Positions 17,189 to 25,233 of a DNA stretch of 64,000 nt are shown piece by piece (position 1 is the stretch's first letter; the number at the start of each line of letters is the position of its first letter). The position numbers and the translations under genes were made by a program. The stretch is from Dyadobacter jiangsuensis (lineage in GTDB: Bacteria > Bacteroidota > Bacteroidia > Cytophagales > Spirosomataceae): the NCBI RefSeq assembly GCF_003014695.1, contig NZ_PYAS01000005.1, forward strand, positions 186,001-250,000, given 5' to 3'. Under the pieces are notes generated by a model, which saw only the letters and a list, made by a program, of their open reading frames with translations, did not search any database and was not told the origin of the DNA.

Positions 17189-17941
17189 ATGATGAATTCT
17201 ACAATAATAACTTATACCCGAAAGAAATCGCGGGTTATCCGTTTGCAAGCGGTTATATTACTACTGTGCGGGCTGTTCAGCACCCATTCGCGCGCCCAAG
17301 ACAGCGACCATCTGGGGTTTGTCCCCCTTTTCAATGGCAAAAACCTGAACGGCTGGATCGATGTCAACACCTCCAAAGAAACCTGGAAAGTCAAAAACGG
17401 CACCTTAATATGCTCCGGCAAGCCGATTGGCGTGATGCGCTCCGACCGGCAATATGAAAACTTCATCCTCGAAGTGGAATGGAAACATATGGAGGCCGGC
17501 GGCAACTCGGGCATATTCATATGGAGTGAAGGCACTCCGCAGGAACATGACCCGCTCACGAAGGCTATCGAAGTACAAATGCTCGAGCTGGAGTACGCCC
17601 CGCAGCACAATGCGACAGAAGATTACGTCCACGGTGAGCTCTTCCCCACCATGGGCATGACCGCCATCCCGGATAACCCGCGAGGGATCCGCAGCAAATC
17701 CCTCGAAAAGCGCTGCAAAGGCAAAGGGGAATGGAACAAATACGTGGTCGTAGCCGTGGACGGTACCGTAAAACTATCCGTCAACGGCAAATTCGTGAAC
17801 GGCCTGCGCGCCTCCGAGCGCAAGAAAGGCTACATCTGCCTCGAAGCCGAAGGCGCCGAAATCCATTTCCGGAATATGCGGATTATGGAGCTGCCGGGCG
17901 GCATTACCACGCCGGAGCAAGTGGCGCCGGTGGTGCATTGA
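17189..17941 (+). CDS. DUF1080 (3-keto-disaccharide hydrolase-like) secreted protein
   Basis: A 250-residue protein with an N-terminal signal sequence ([16 protein letters not shown], cleavage near residue 37) and one DUF1080 domain, a concanavalin-like jelly roll. Typical pieces are [61 protein letters not shown] and the late [17 protein letters not shown]1080 proteins include 3-keto-glycoside hydrolases acting on oxidised sugars, but many act on unknown glycans. It stands alone; no GFO/IDH oxidoreductase, the usual partner, is adjacent. Two adjacent ATGs (17189 and 17192) are possible starts. Confidence 0.87.
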   Translation: MMNSTIITYTRKKSRVIRLQAVILLLCGLFSTHSRAQDSDHLGFVPLFNGKNLNGWIDVNTSKETWKVKNGTLICSGKPIGVMRSDRQYENFILEVEWKHMEAGGNSGIFIWSEGTPQEHDPLTKAIEVQMLELEYAPQHNATEDYVHGELFPTMGMTAIPDNPRGIRSKSLEKRCKGKGEWNKYVVVAVDGTVKLSVNGKFVNGLRASERKKGYICLEAEGAEIHFRNMRIMELPGGITTPEQVAPVVH

Positions 17942-17974
17942 CGGCACTTGCATGGGTTATGTGTAGGCAAAATA

Positions 17975-17990
17975 TTATATTAGCATATAA
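17975..17990. promoter_or_regulatory. Possible operator upstream of the toxin-antitoxin pair
   Basis: A perfect 6-4-6 inverted repeat (TTATAT TAGC ATATAA) lies 15 bases before the antitoxin ATG, where VapB-type antitoxins usually bind to repress their own operon. The role is inferred from position only. Confidence 0.4.
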
Positions 17991-18005
17991 CTAACTGAAA
18001 ATGCC

Positions 18006-18248
18006 ATGCAGCAAACCTTTCAGATAAATACCGCCGAACTCGACAGCCGGTTTATTGAATCGGTGAAGGAAATCTTTGGTGAAAGAAAATTGAAGATCGT
18101 AGTCGAAGATATTACGGAGAGCAATGAATACAAAGACGCTCTTTTGGACAGCTTGTTCGGCAGTTGGGAAAGTGAGGAAACTGGGGAAGAACTTGTAAAA
18201 ATGATATATTCAAGTCGAAGTGATTCACCCAGGGACATTGAACTATGA
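18006..18248 (+). CDS. VapB-like antitoxin
   Basis: An 80-residue acidic protein placed directly before a PIN-domain toxin, with an ATGA overlap (its TGA at 18246-18248 overlaps the toxin ATG at 18245). The N-terminal half (FQINTAELDSRFIESVKEIFGERKLKIVVED) looks like a short DNA-binding or dimerisation segment of the kind found in Bacteroidota antitoxins; the C-terminal half is charged and probably binds the toxin. I infer antitoxin function from the pairing, size and overlap rather than from a strong sequence signature. Confidence 0.8.
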   Translation: MQQTFQINTAELDSRFIESVKEIFGERKLKIVVEDITESNEYKDALLDSLFGSWESEETGEELVKMIYSSRSDSPRDIEL

Positions 18249-18658
18249 ATCAATATCTGTTAGATACCAATATTTGCATACACTATTTAAAAGGAGATTT
18301 TGACTTAAAAAAGAAGGTTCGTCAAATTGGTCGTATTAACTGCTACATCTCCGAAATCACCATTGCAGAACTTTTATTTGGTGTTGAAAATAGCGCACCG
18401 GCCAGATATCAAGAGAACCTGAAAAGGGCTCGCAAATTTGAACTGGCCTTTTCCGCCCAAACTTTACCAACTGTCACGGGTTTTTCTATTTATGCCAGAG
18501 AAAAGGCAAGATTAAGAAGACTCGGCCGGGTTATAGGTGAATTCGATCTGCTGATTGGCTCAACCGCGTTACGATACGGCCTTACCTTGGTCACCCGAAA
18601 CACAAAAGATTTTGAAAACCTGGCTGGCATTCAGCTGGAAAACTGGATAGATCATTGA
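18245..18658 (+). CDS. vapC: VapC-type PIN-domain toxin ribonuclease
   Basis: A 137-residue PIN-domain protein. VapC toxins cut tRNA or rRNA with a Mg-dependent acidic site. The expected acidic residues are visible: Asp in YLLDTNICIHYLKG (Asp7), Glu in ISEITIAELLFGVE (about 43), and the later pair in VIGEFDLLIGSTALRYGLTLVTRNTKDFENL (Asp near 101 and in TKDF near 119). The N-terminus, central ITIAELLFG and late VTRNTKDF strongly match the VapC family. It is translationally coupled to the antitoxin, and its stop overlaps the start of the next gene. Confidence 0.92.
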   Translation: MNQYLLDTNICIHYLKGDFDLKKKVRQIGRINCYISEITIAELLFGVENSAPARYQENLKRARKFELAFSAQTLPTVTGFSIYAREKARLRRLGRVIGEFDLLIGSTALRYGLTLVTRNTKDFENLAGIQLENWIDH

Positions 18659-19458
18659 AAATCTCCTTCATAGGCGCTGGTAACGTTGCCTGGCATCTGG
18701 CGCAGGCATTTGAGGACGCGGGGCATTGGATTTGCGAGGTGTATAGCCGCGATACGCAGAAAGCGCGTCAGTTGGCTTCTTCTTTATATGATACCAATAT
18801 CCAGCCCGACCTCAATTTCTCGGAAAGCGAAGCCGAAGTGATCGTGATCGCGGTGACTGACGACGCGATCGAGAGCGTGATCCAGCGCATTGTACTACCC
18901 GAGGGCGTGATCCTCGTGCACACGTCGGGCACGCGCTCGCTCGCTGAATTTCAGAAACTTGTGGAGATTTACAGCGACGTATATGTCCACACGGGCGTGT
19001 TCTATCCTTTACAAACATTTACAAAGGACGTCGAAATGGATTATAGCGAGCTGCCGTTCTGCATCGAATCGCGCAACGAGCTCATTGAAGGAAAGCTAAT
19101 GCAGCTGGCATCGAGCGTGAGCGATAATGTAACCCGGATGGATTCCGACGAACGCTTCATTCTGCATGTAGCTGCCGTCTTTGCGAGCAATTTCACCAAC
19201 TACATGCTCACAATCTCCCACGACCTTTTGGAACGCGAACAGCTCAACTTCGACCTGCTGAAACCACTCATCCAGACGACCATCTACAAAGCCATGCAAT
19301 CGGATGATCCTTCGATCGGCCAGACAGGACCTGCCCGCCGGGGCGACTGGAAAACTACTGCACGCCATCTCGAATATTTGCAGGAAACCAACGAGGATTA
19401 CACCGAGATATACCGCCTGCTTACCGACAAGATCCGCAACCTCTACATTTCAAAATAA
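18655..19458 (+). CDS. Rossmann-like and DUF2520 domain protein
   Basis: A 267-residue protein with an N-terminal NADP-type Rossmann domain (ISFIGAGNVAWHLAQAFEDAGH, residues 3-24, with the GAGNVA loop) and a C-terminal helical DUF2520 domain (about 135-260, with FILHVAAVFASNFTNYMLTISHDLL and ARRGDWKTTARHL). It resembles pyrroline-5-carboxylate and ketopantoate reductases in architecture, but the substrate is unknown. The only plausible start is the TTG at 18655, which overlaps the toxin stop by four bases, because the Rossmann strand begins at once. A KdsC-like gene follows 64 bases later, a pairing I recall from other Bacteroidota. Confidence 0.88.
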   Translation: MKISFIGAGNVAWHLAQAFEDAGHWICEVYSRDTQKARQLASSLYDTNIQPDLNFSESEAEVIVIAVTDDAIESVIQRIVLPEGVILVHTSGTRSLAEFQKLVEIYSDVYVHTGVFYPLQTFTKDVEMDYSELPFCIESRNELIEGKLMQLASSVSDNVTRMDSDERFILHVAAVFASNFTNYMLTISHDLLEREQLNFDLLKPLIQTTIYKAMQSDDPSIGQTGPARRGDWKTTARHLEYLQETNEDYTEIYRLLTDKIRNLYISK

Positions 19459-19522
19459 TAAGTCGCCGCACCGTCACGAAAAAAGTTAGGCTATATTTGC
19501 AGGATTCACAATTCTGCTATTC

Positions 19523-20044
19523 ATGAATTCGACTCTAACGGAACGTTGCAAGCGCATTACTACCTTCATTTTTGATATCGACGGCGTCATGACCGACGGC
19601 AGCGTCATAGCCCTCGAAACCGGCGAACAACCCCGCGTTTTCAACGTGCGCGACGGCTACGGCATCAACCGGGCGATCAGAATGGGCTACCGTGTGGCGA
19701 TTATCTCTGCACAAAGCCAGGTAGGCGTCCGCAAAAGGCTCGAATACCTGGGCGTTACCGATATTTTCATCGGCACTTCACCGGATGGGAAACTGCCCGT
19801 TTTCAAGAAATACCTCGCAGAAACCGGCCTTACCGAAGGCGAAATCGTGTTCATGGGTGACGACCTGCCCGATTATGAGGTCATGCGCACGAGCGTCATG
19901 GGCGCCTGCCCGGCCGACTCCGCCGACGAAATCCTTGCTATCGCTGATTACATTTCCCCAAAAAACGGTGGCCGCGGTGCCGTTCGTGACCTGATCGAAC
20001 AGGTGATGAAAGTGCAGGGAAAATGGATGGCCTGGTTTGAATAA
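19523..20044 (+). CDS. kdsC: KdsC-type HAD phosphatase
   Basis: A 173-residue HAD-superfamily phosphatase of the KdsC/YrbI type, which removes phosphate from KDO-8-phosphate in lipopolysaccharide core synthesis. The catalytic motif FIFDIDGVMTDGSV (about 16-29) has both nucleophile aspartates, RDGYGINRAIRMGYRVAIISAQSQ holds motif II (Ser), and KPVFKKYLAE...IVFMGDDLPDYEVM carries motifs III and IV. Length and lack of a cap domain fit the tetrameric C0 subclass. kdsA and kdsB are not in the window, so the KDO assignment rests on the family. It ends five bases before the acyltransferase start. Confidence 0.9.
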   Translation: MNSTLTERCKRITTFIFDIDGVMTDGSVIALETGEQPRVFNVRDGYGINRAIRMGYRVAIISAQSQVGVRKRLEYLGVTDIFIGTSPDGKLPVFKKYLAETGLTEGEIVFMGDDLPDYEVMRTSVMGACPADSADEILAIADYISPKNGGRGAVRDLIEQVMKVQGKWMAWFE

Positions 20045-20049
20045 AAAGC

Positions 20050-21174
20050 TTGGTGGTGGACAAGAAAAAGCGCTATTTCCCGAATCTGAACGGTATCCGT
20101 GCCATTGCTGCATCGCTGGTGGTATTTCATCACCTCGAACAGGCCAAGCACGCATTGGGCATCGCCAATGTGTACGATATGCCCATTATCCAGCATGCAG
20201 GAAGGCTTGGCGTGGGGCTCTTCTTCGTATTGAGCGGGTTTCTGATCACCTATTTGTTGCTCGAAGAGCGTGGGCGGTTCGGGGATGTCGACGCCAAAAA
20301 ATTCTATTTGCGCCGCGTATTCCGCATCTGGCCGATTTATTTCCTGATTATCGGGCTTTCCTTTTTTGTTTTTCCGCACATCCCCATTTTTGATTACCCG
20401 GGCATCGAAGAAAAACTGACCGTAAACCTGCCAGAACGGCTTACGTTGTTGCTTTTGGTGCTGCCCAACTTCGCATTCGTCCTCTACGACCTGCCCTACT
20501 GGTGCGCGCAAACGTGGTCCATCGGCGTGGAAGAGCAGTTTTATTACCTCTGGCCCTGGCTGATCAAATATCCCAAAAAGCGCATTCCGATATTTATTTT
20601 CTTCCTCGCATTAACGGCTGGCTTGCTTTACCTCGGGCTGGAAATAGCCGACCCGTCGGAAGAAACCCGGAAGTCGATGATCACGACATTCCTCGGCCAG
20701 TTCCGCATTCAGACCATGGCGTTGGGAGGCGTGTGTGCTTGGCTGGTTTATAATGACAAATTGAAATTCCTGAACTTCATTTTCCGAAAAGATGTACAGA
20801 TCGTCGCCTACACGATCCTGCTCGCATTGTTTTTCTCAGGCGTGCATTTCTTTGGATTCCTCGAAGTATATGCACTTTTCTTCGCATTTTTTGTGCTGAA
20901 TGTCTCCTGCAATCCGAACACGATCGTGCATTTGGGACACCCGGTGATGGATCACCTCGGCAAGATTTCCTACGGGCTTTACATTTACCACGTAGCGGTG
21001 ATTGTGGTGATTATCAATCTGTTCGAAATGTATGCACCGGGCTGGCGGGATGGCAGTTATCAGGCAGTCCTTTATGTACTGAGCTTCGCAGGCTCCGTGG
21101 CAGTGGCTACTTTTTCTTTTAATTATATTGAGAAACCACTCCTCGCGTACAAAGACCGCAAGTTCGGTCGCTAG
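20050..21174 (+). CDS. Acyltransferase family 3 membrane protein
   Basis: A 374-residue integral membrane protein of the acyltransferase-3 (OafA/YrhL-like) family, which moves acetyl groups onto surface sugars. The first segment has LNGIRAIAASLVVFHHLEQ (about 12-30) with the essential His pair, then GLFFVLSGFLITYLLLEER (57-75) and the RVFRIWPIYFL motif. The middle contains WSIGVEEQFYYLWP, another signature. About ten hydrophobic segments follow. The start is TTG (or the adjacent GTGs) because no nearby ATG precedes the conserved region. Its stop overlaps the stop of the convergent deacetylase gene (shared CTAG). Confidence 0.9.
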   Translation: MVVDKKKRYFPNLNGIRAIAASLVVFHHLEQAKHALGIANVYDMPIIQHAGRLGVGLFFVLSGFLITYLLLEERGRFGDVDAKKFYLRRVFRIWPIYFLIIGLSFFVFPHIPIFDYPGIEEKLTVNLPERLTLLLLVLPNFAFVLYDLPYWCAQTWSIGVEEQFYYLWPWLIKYPKKRIPIFIFFLALTAGLLYLGLEIADPSEETRKSMITTFLGQFRIQTMALGGVCAWLVYNDKLKFLNFIFRKDVQIVAYTILLALFFSGVHFFGFLEVYALFFAFFVLNVSCNPNTIVHLGHPVMDHLGKISYGLYIYHVAVIVVIINLFEMYAPGWRDGSYQAVLYVLSFAGSVAVATFSFNYIEKPLLAYKDRKFGR

Positions 21175-22001
21175 TTATTTGATTTCGGCAGTTCCGACAT
21201 GGTGTAGAATTTCAATTTCTGCTTGTCCGCCTCGCGCAAAACCGCAGCCAGAAAACTCACATTAAAACCATATTTGCCATTCTTAGGCTCGCTGTATAGC
21301 GGCTCATGCCCGAAAATCATCAGTGCTGTGCCATTTTCCTTTGCTTCCAGAATAGCCTCGGCAATTTCCTCTTCGGTTACCTCGTCGTAATCGATCATCA
21401 GCGCATCCACTTTTTGCTCTCCGTCAAATATGTAGTAGATCGCATTCATCCAACGCGGCGGCCAGGCGTAGAGCTGAAAGCCCTTATATTTCCTTCTTGA
21501 AATGGCTACGTCCCGTAAAGTCGTAAATCCCTTTGCCAAAAGTACCGAATCGACGCGGCCGTTATGGTTCCCGCCCGGGTGCGCGTAGGAAGTGGGTTTG
21601 AAACCTGCCGCATTCATGTGGCGCAGCCCCGGTTCGAGCTCAGCCTCTATGTACCCTTTCGGGCCACCCGCCGTCATGAGTTCTGTGGATTTGGCATGGA
21701 CGGTACCGTGGAAACCGATTTCGTGCCCCTCTTTTTCCAGTTGCTTCAACATGGCTGCCTCTTCCGCTTTCAGGCTATCCGGGCAGGTAATGAAGAAGGT
21801 TACTTTCGCATTGTATTTCTGAAATAATGGCCTGAGCTCGTACCACTCTTTGATAAAATGGTCGTCAAACGAAATGGCGATGCCGCCCGCACCTGGCTTG
21901 CCCGACGGGCTTCCGCAACCCCAGAATGCACCCGCCATTGTGACAAGCAGCACCCAAAGCAATCCTTTTAATGACCTTGAAGCAGTTTTAATGTATTTCA
22001 A
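21171..22001 (-). CDS. Polysaccharide deacetylase-like lipoprotein
   Basis: A 276-residue protein with a lipoprotein signal (hydrophobic segment then FWGCGSP, lipidated Cys at about 29) and a NodB-type deacetylase domain. Visible motifs are AISFDDHFIKEW (motif 1 with the catalytic Asp pair), HEIGFHGTVHAKS (motif 2, His-x3-His metal ligands), and SYAHPGGNHNG (motif 3, where Arg is replaced by Gly). Such enzymes remove acetyl groups from chitin-like or peptidoglycan sugars; the target is unknown. It is convergent with the acyltransferase gene, which may act on the same surface polymer. Confidence 0.88.
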   Translation of the reverse strand: MKYIKTASRSLKGLLWVLLVTMAGAFWGCGSPSGKPGAGGIAISFDDHFIKEWYELRPLFQKYNAKVTFFITCPDSLKAEEAAMLKQLEKEGHEIGFHGTVHAKSTELMTAGGPKGYIEAELEPGLRHMNAAGFKPTSYAHPGGNHNGRVDSVLLAKGFTTLRDVAISRRKYKGFQLYAWPPRWMNAIYYIFDGEQKVDALMIDYDEVTEEEIAEAILEAKENGTALMIFGHEPLYSEPKNGKYGFNVSFLAAVLREADKQKLKFYTMSELPKSNN

Positions 22002-22036
22002 AACTTCGGAAATGATCTGTTATTTTCGCTAAATTA

Positions 22037-23266
22037 ATGACACGGATGAAAATACTGCACACCGCCGACTGGCATATCGGCAAAAAGCTCGACAACTTTT
22101 CCCGGCTGGACGAACAACGCCTCGTCCTCGAAGAAATCTGCGAAATAGCAGAACGAGAGGCCGTCGACGCGATTGTCGTTGCCGGTGATCTGTTTGATAA
22201 CTTCAACCCGTCATCCGAAGCGACCGAGCTTTTGTATAGCACATTACACCGGCTTTCGACCAATGGTACACGGGCGGTCGTCGCCATTGCCGGCAACCAC
22301 GATTCCCCCGAGCGCATACAGGTACCCGACGCCCTCGCGAAGGTGTGCGGCATTCTGTTTGTAGGTTTCCCCAACACGGAAATCAAGCCATTCTGCACGC
22401 AGGGACAGGTCGAAATTATCAAAACCGCGCCCGGATTTATCGAAATCAAGCTTCCTGATGCCCCGTTTCCCCTCCGCGTACTGCACACGCCTTACGCGAA
22501 CGAGCAACGTCTGAAAACCTTCCTCGGCGTAGAAGAATCGGAAGAGGCATTGCGCATTCATTTGCAAGAGCATTGGCAAAATCTGGCCGATCAATATCTC
22601 GATGATAATGGCTTCAATCTGCTGGCAACCCACTTATTTGTGATGCAAAAAGGCGGCCCCATGCCCGAAGAGCCCGACGACGAGCGCCCGATCCTGCACA
22701 TAGGCGGCGCGCAAGCCATTTACACCGAAAATTTCCCGAAGCAGGTGCATTACATTGCGTTAGGGCATTTGCACCGGTTTCACCAGGTGGATAGGATGCC
22801 GGCACCGTCTGTTTATTCAAGCAGCCCGCTGGCTTACAGTTTTTCGGAGGCCAATCAGAACAAATATGTGATCCTGATTGAAGCCGAAGCAGGAAAATTG
22901 GTCGGCTACAAGCCTATCGAGCTTTTGAAAGGCAAAAAGCTCCGCCGCAAAGGCTTCGACAGCATTGATGAAGCGATTGAATGGCTCGGCGAGCATTCAG
23001 ATGATTTGATTGAACTCACGATCATTTCCGACAATTATCTGGAAGCATCCGACAAAAAGCGGTTAATGGAAGCGCATTCGGGTATTATTCAGATTATTCC
23101 TCAGATTAAAAAGAGCGAGGTGGCAGATACGTCGGCGGAAGTTGATCTTTCGCTGAGTATGGAGAAGTTATTTCAAGAGTATTTCAAAAGCAAAAATAAG
23201 GGCCAGGAGCCCTCCGAGGGCTTAATGGAGGTTTTCCGCGAAGTACTAGGCAGCGAAGCAGAATAA
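22037..23266 (+). CDS. sbcD: Exonuclease SbcD (Mre11-like nuclease subunit)
   Basis: SbcD is the Mre11-type Mn-dependent nuclease of the SbcCD complex, which cuts DNA hairpins and palindromes. The 409-residue protein has the phosphoesterase motifs ILHTADWHIGKKL, DAIVVAGDLFDNFNPSS, AIAGNHDSPERI and, later, ATHLFV and YIALGHLHRFHQV. The second ATG at 22046 (MKILHTADWH) is an equally good start. SbcC, the ATPase partner usually encoded next door, does not follow; the next feature is a palindromic repeat and a convergent DksA-like gene. Confidence 0.95.
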   Translation: MTRMKILHTADWHIGKKLDNFSRLDEQRLVLEEICEIAEREAVDAIVVAGDLFDNFNPSSEATELLYSTLHRLSTNGTRAVVAIAGNHDSPERIQVPDALAKVCGILFVGFPNTEIKPFCTQGQVEIIKTAPGFIEIKLPDAPFPLRVLHTPYANEQRLKTFLGVEESEEALRIHLQEHWQNLADQYLDDNGFNLLATHLFVMQKGGPMPEEPDDERPILHIGGAQAIYTENFPKQVHYIALGHLHRFHQVDRMPAPSVYSSSPLAYSFSEANQNKYVILIEAEAGKLVGYKPIELLKGKKLRRKGFDSIDEAIEWLGEHSDDLIELTIISDNYLEASDKKRLMEAHSGIIQIIPQIKKSEVADTSAEVDLSLSMEKLFQEYFKSKNKGQEPSEGLMEVFREVLGSEAE

Positions 23267-23298
23267 AAGCCATGGCGCGAAGGTCTCCTTCGTGCCTA

Positions 23299-23397
23299 CT
23301 ATTCGCAGGCCTCCGGCCGGCCCATACCGAAGACGCTTTTGCACAAATGACCGGCCGGAGGCCTGCGAATAGCGTGTGCAAAGCAGGAGCTTTGCAC
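23299..23397. repeat. REP-like cluster of GC-rich palindromes
   Basis: A perfect 22-bp inverted repeat (23299-23320 and 23351-23372, core GCAGGCCTCCGGCCGG) encloses 30 bases. Directly after it is a second hairpin with a 9-bp stem (23376-23384 and 23389-23397, core GCAAAGC) and loop AGGA. Just before, GAAGG TCT CCTTC (around 23280) gives a smaller one. The set of nested palindromes between two genes looks like a repetitive extragenic palindrome element. Confidence 0.75.
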
Positions 23398-23404
23398 CAT
23401 CGCA

Positions 23405-23442
23405 CAAAAAAGCGGGCTACTCCTTTTGGAATAACCCGCTTT
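23405..23442 (-). terminator. Terminator after the DksA-like gene
   Basis: AAAGCGGG (23409-23416) pairs with CCCGCTTT (23435-23442). The inner part continues as TCC/GGA around a TTTT loop, with small mismatches. An A-tract on the left gives U on the minus strand. It may also serve sbcD on the plus strand. Confidence 0.75.
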
Positions 23443-23467
23443 CTGTCCTATTTGGTCTTGATGAATA

Positions 23468-23851
23468 TCAGCTAGCCCGTTTCAGCTTCGCTTCAATGGT
23501 TTGCTGTGTATGCGGTACGATGCGCAGGCGCTCTTTCGGGATCAGCTTGCCGGTGTCGATGCAAATGCCGTAAGTACCGTTTTTAATGCGGATCAGCGCG
23601 TTTTCGAGCTGTACCGAATATTTTTGAAGACGTGCCGCCAACTGGCTCAAATTCTCACGCTCACTGGCATCTGCCCCATCCTCCACCAATTTGGCTGCTC
23701 CGGCTGTTACGTCCGTGCCGCTATCGTTCTTTTTACTCAATCCTGTTTTAATGTATTCGAGCTCACTTCTTGTCGCTTCCAGTTTCCCACGGATCAGCTC
23801 TTCAAACTCCTTTAATTCTTCCTCTGAATATCTTGTTCGTTCTTCTTGCAT
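23468..23851 (-). CDS. TraR/DksA-family protein with degenerate zinc finger
   Basis: A 127-residue protein with an N-terminal coiled coil (about 5-45, acidic heptads) and a C-terminal DksA/TraR finger region (RIKNGTYGICIDTGKLIPKERLRIVPHTQQ, about 88-117). DksA-type proteins enter the RNA polymerase secondary channel and change promoter use with ppGpp. Of the four zinc cysteines in the classic finger, only the first (GIC) remains; the others are Thr or Ala. It therefore probably folds without zinc. The Asp/Glu pattern at the coiled-coil tip is not the usual DxxDxA, so its activity on polymerase is uncertain. Confidence 0.82.
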   Translation of the reverse strand: MQEERTRYSEEELKEFEELIRGKLEATRSELEYIKTGLSKKNDSGTDVTAGAAKLVEDGADASERENLSQLAARLQKYSVQLENALIRIKNGTYGICIDTGKLIPKERLRIVPHTQQTIEAKLKRAS

Positions 23852-23995
23852 AATCTGAATTGATTTGTTAGTCTACATCAAGGAGCGTTCAAAGCACAAA
23901 AGTACTAGTATTCTGCCTATTTCGGAATAGTATTTAATTAATAACCACTTTCAAATGAGAAACTTACTAACACCGACATCAGGGGCTATAATCAA

Positions 23996-24027
23996 CAAAG
24001 CCAAAACCTGGATCGGTAATGGCTTTG
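23996..24027 (-). terminator. Possible terminator after pdhB
   Basis: CAAAGCCA (23996-24003) pairs with TGGCTTTG (24020-24027) with an inner ACC/GGT pairing in the loop. It begins 18 bases after the pdhB stop. The following U-run is weak, so this is a moderate call. Confidence 0.5.
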
Positions 24028-24044
24028 CTGTGAATCTCTGAAGA

Positions 24045-25025
24045 TTATTTATAAAGCACCGATTTCACGGCCTCTACCGTACGCTTCACGCTTGGCAGGA
24101 TCTCTTCGATCAGCGTAGGCGCATATGGAAGAGGTACGTCGCGGCTGTTCACACGGATCACCGGCGCATCCATATAGTCAAATGCATGGCGCTGAATGTG
24201 GTAAGCGAGTTCCGAAGAAATGGCAGCCAATGGCCAGGCTTCTTCCACCACCACGCAGCGGTTGGTTTTCTTAACCGATTCGATCACGGTAGCGTAGTCG
24301 ATCGGGCGAACAGTGCGCAAGTCAACCACTTCCACGTCGATACCTTCTTTTTCCAGTTGAAGCACCGCCGGCATTACCACGCGGGGGATCATTTTACCGA
24401 AAGAAACAATCGTTACGTCTTTACCCTGGCGTTTGATATCGGCTTTGCCCAGTGGAATGAGGTATTCTTCCTCGGGAACAGCCATTTTATCACCGTACAT
24501 CACCTCCGATTCCATGAAGATAACCGGGTTGTTGTCACGGATAGATGATTTCAAAAGACCTTTTGCATCGTAAGGGTTCGAAGGAACGACCACTTTCAGA
24601 CCCGGCGTGTTGGCAAACCAGTTTTCGAAGTTCTGTGAGTGCTGCGCGCCCAGCTGACCTGCATTACCGGTCGGTCCGCGGAACACGATCGGGCAACCGT
24701 ACTGGCCACCTGACATCGAAAGAATTTTCGCCGCACTGTTGATGATCTGGTCGATCGCCACGAGCGAGAAGTTGAACGTCATGAACTCGACGATCGGGCG
24801 CAGGCCGTTTCCGGCGGCTCCTACCGCAATCCCCGCAAAGCCAAGCTCCGCGATAGGCGTATCGATCACGCGCTCAGGGCCGAACTCATCGAGCATTCCC
24901 TGACTCGCCTTATAAGCACCGTTGTATTCCGCAACCTCTTCCCCCATCAAAAAAATACTCTTGTCAAGGCGCATCTCTTCCGACATAGCGTCGCGAATGG
25001 CATCTCTAAATGCTATTTCTTTCAT
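24045..25025 (-). CDS. pdhB: Pyruvate dehydrogenase E1 component subunit beta
   Basis: The E1 beta subunit, with the alpha subunit, decarboxylates pyruvate using thiamine diphosphate and passes the acetyl group to lipoyl-E2. The 326-residue protein shows IFLMGEEVAEYNGAYKASQGMLDEFGPERVIDTPIAELGFAGIAVGAA (about 24-71, including the Glu that activates ThDP), FMTFNFSLVAIDQIINSAAK, and the C-terminal transketolase domain with VDLRTVRPIDYATVIESVKKTNRCVVVEEAW. ATG at 25025. The alpha subunit is not adjacent, as in many Bacteroidota. Branched-chain E1 beta is the alternative, but the spacing and motifs fit pyruvate better. Confidence 0.93.
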   Translation of the reverse strand: MKEIAFRDAIRDAMSEEMRLDKSIFLMGEEVAEYNGAYKASQGMLDEFGPERVIDTPIAELGFAGIAVGAAGNGLRPIVEFMTFNFSLVAIDQIINSAAKILSMSGGQYGCPIVFRGPTGNAGQLGAQHSQNFENWFANTPGLKVVVPSNPYDAKGLLKSSIRDNNPVIFMESEVMYGDKMAVPEEEYLIPLGKADIKRQGKDVTIVSFGKMIPRVVMPAVLQLEKEGIDVEVVDLRTVRPIDYATVIESVKKTNRCVVVEEAWPLAAISSELAYHIQRHAFDYMDAPVIRVNSRDVPLPYAPTLIEEILPSVKRTVEAVKSVLYK

Positions 25026-25200
25026 TCGTAATTCTGATAATTATTAATTCTTAGAAGAAACCACCGCAGCATCATTGCATCTGATACAGACCGACCTGCG
25101 CGGTTACATTAAAAGAGGTTTTGTACACTTATTTCAAAATGATCTGGTAAAATTAGGCAACACCGGCCAATTCTCAAATTCTTTACCGGAACCATTCTGT

Positions 25201-25227
25201 TAAAAAATGGGGTAAATGCAGCCCATT
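25201..25227 (-). terminator. Probable terminator of the transglutaminase operon
   Basis: AATGGG (25206-25211) pairs with CCCATT (25222-25227) across a ten-base loop. On the minus strand the stem is followed by UUUUUU (A-tract 25202-25207). It lies just after the stop of the last operon gene. Confidence 0.45.
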
Positions 25228-25233
25228 CCGGTA

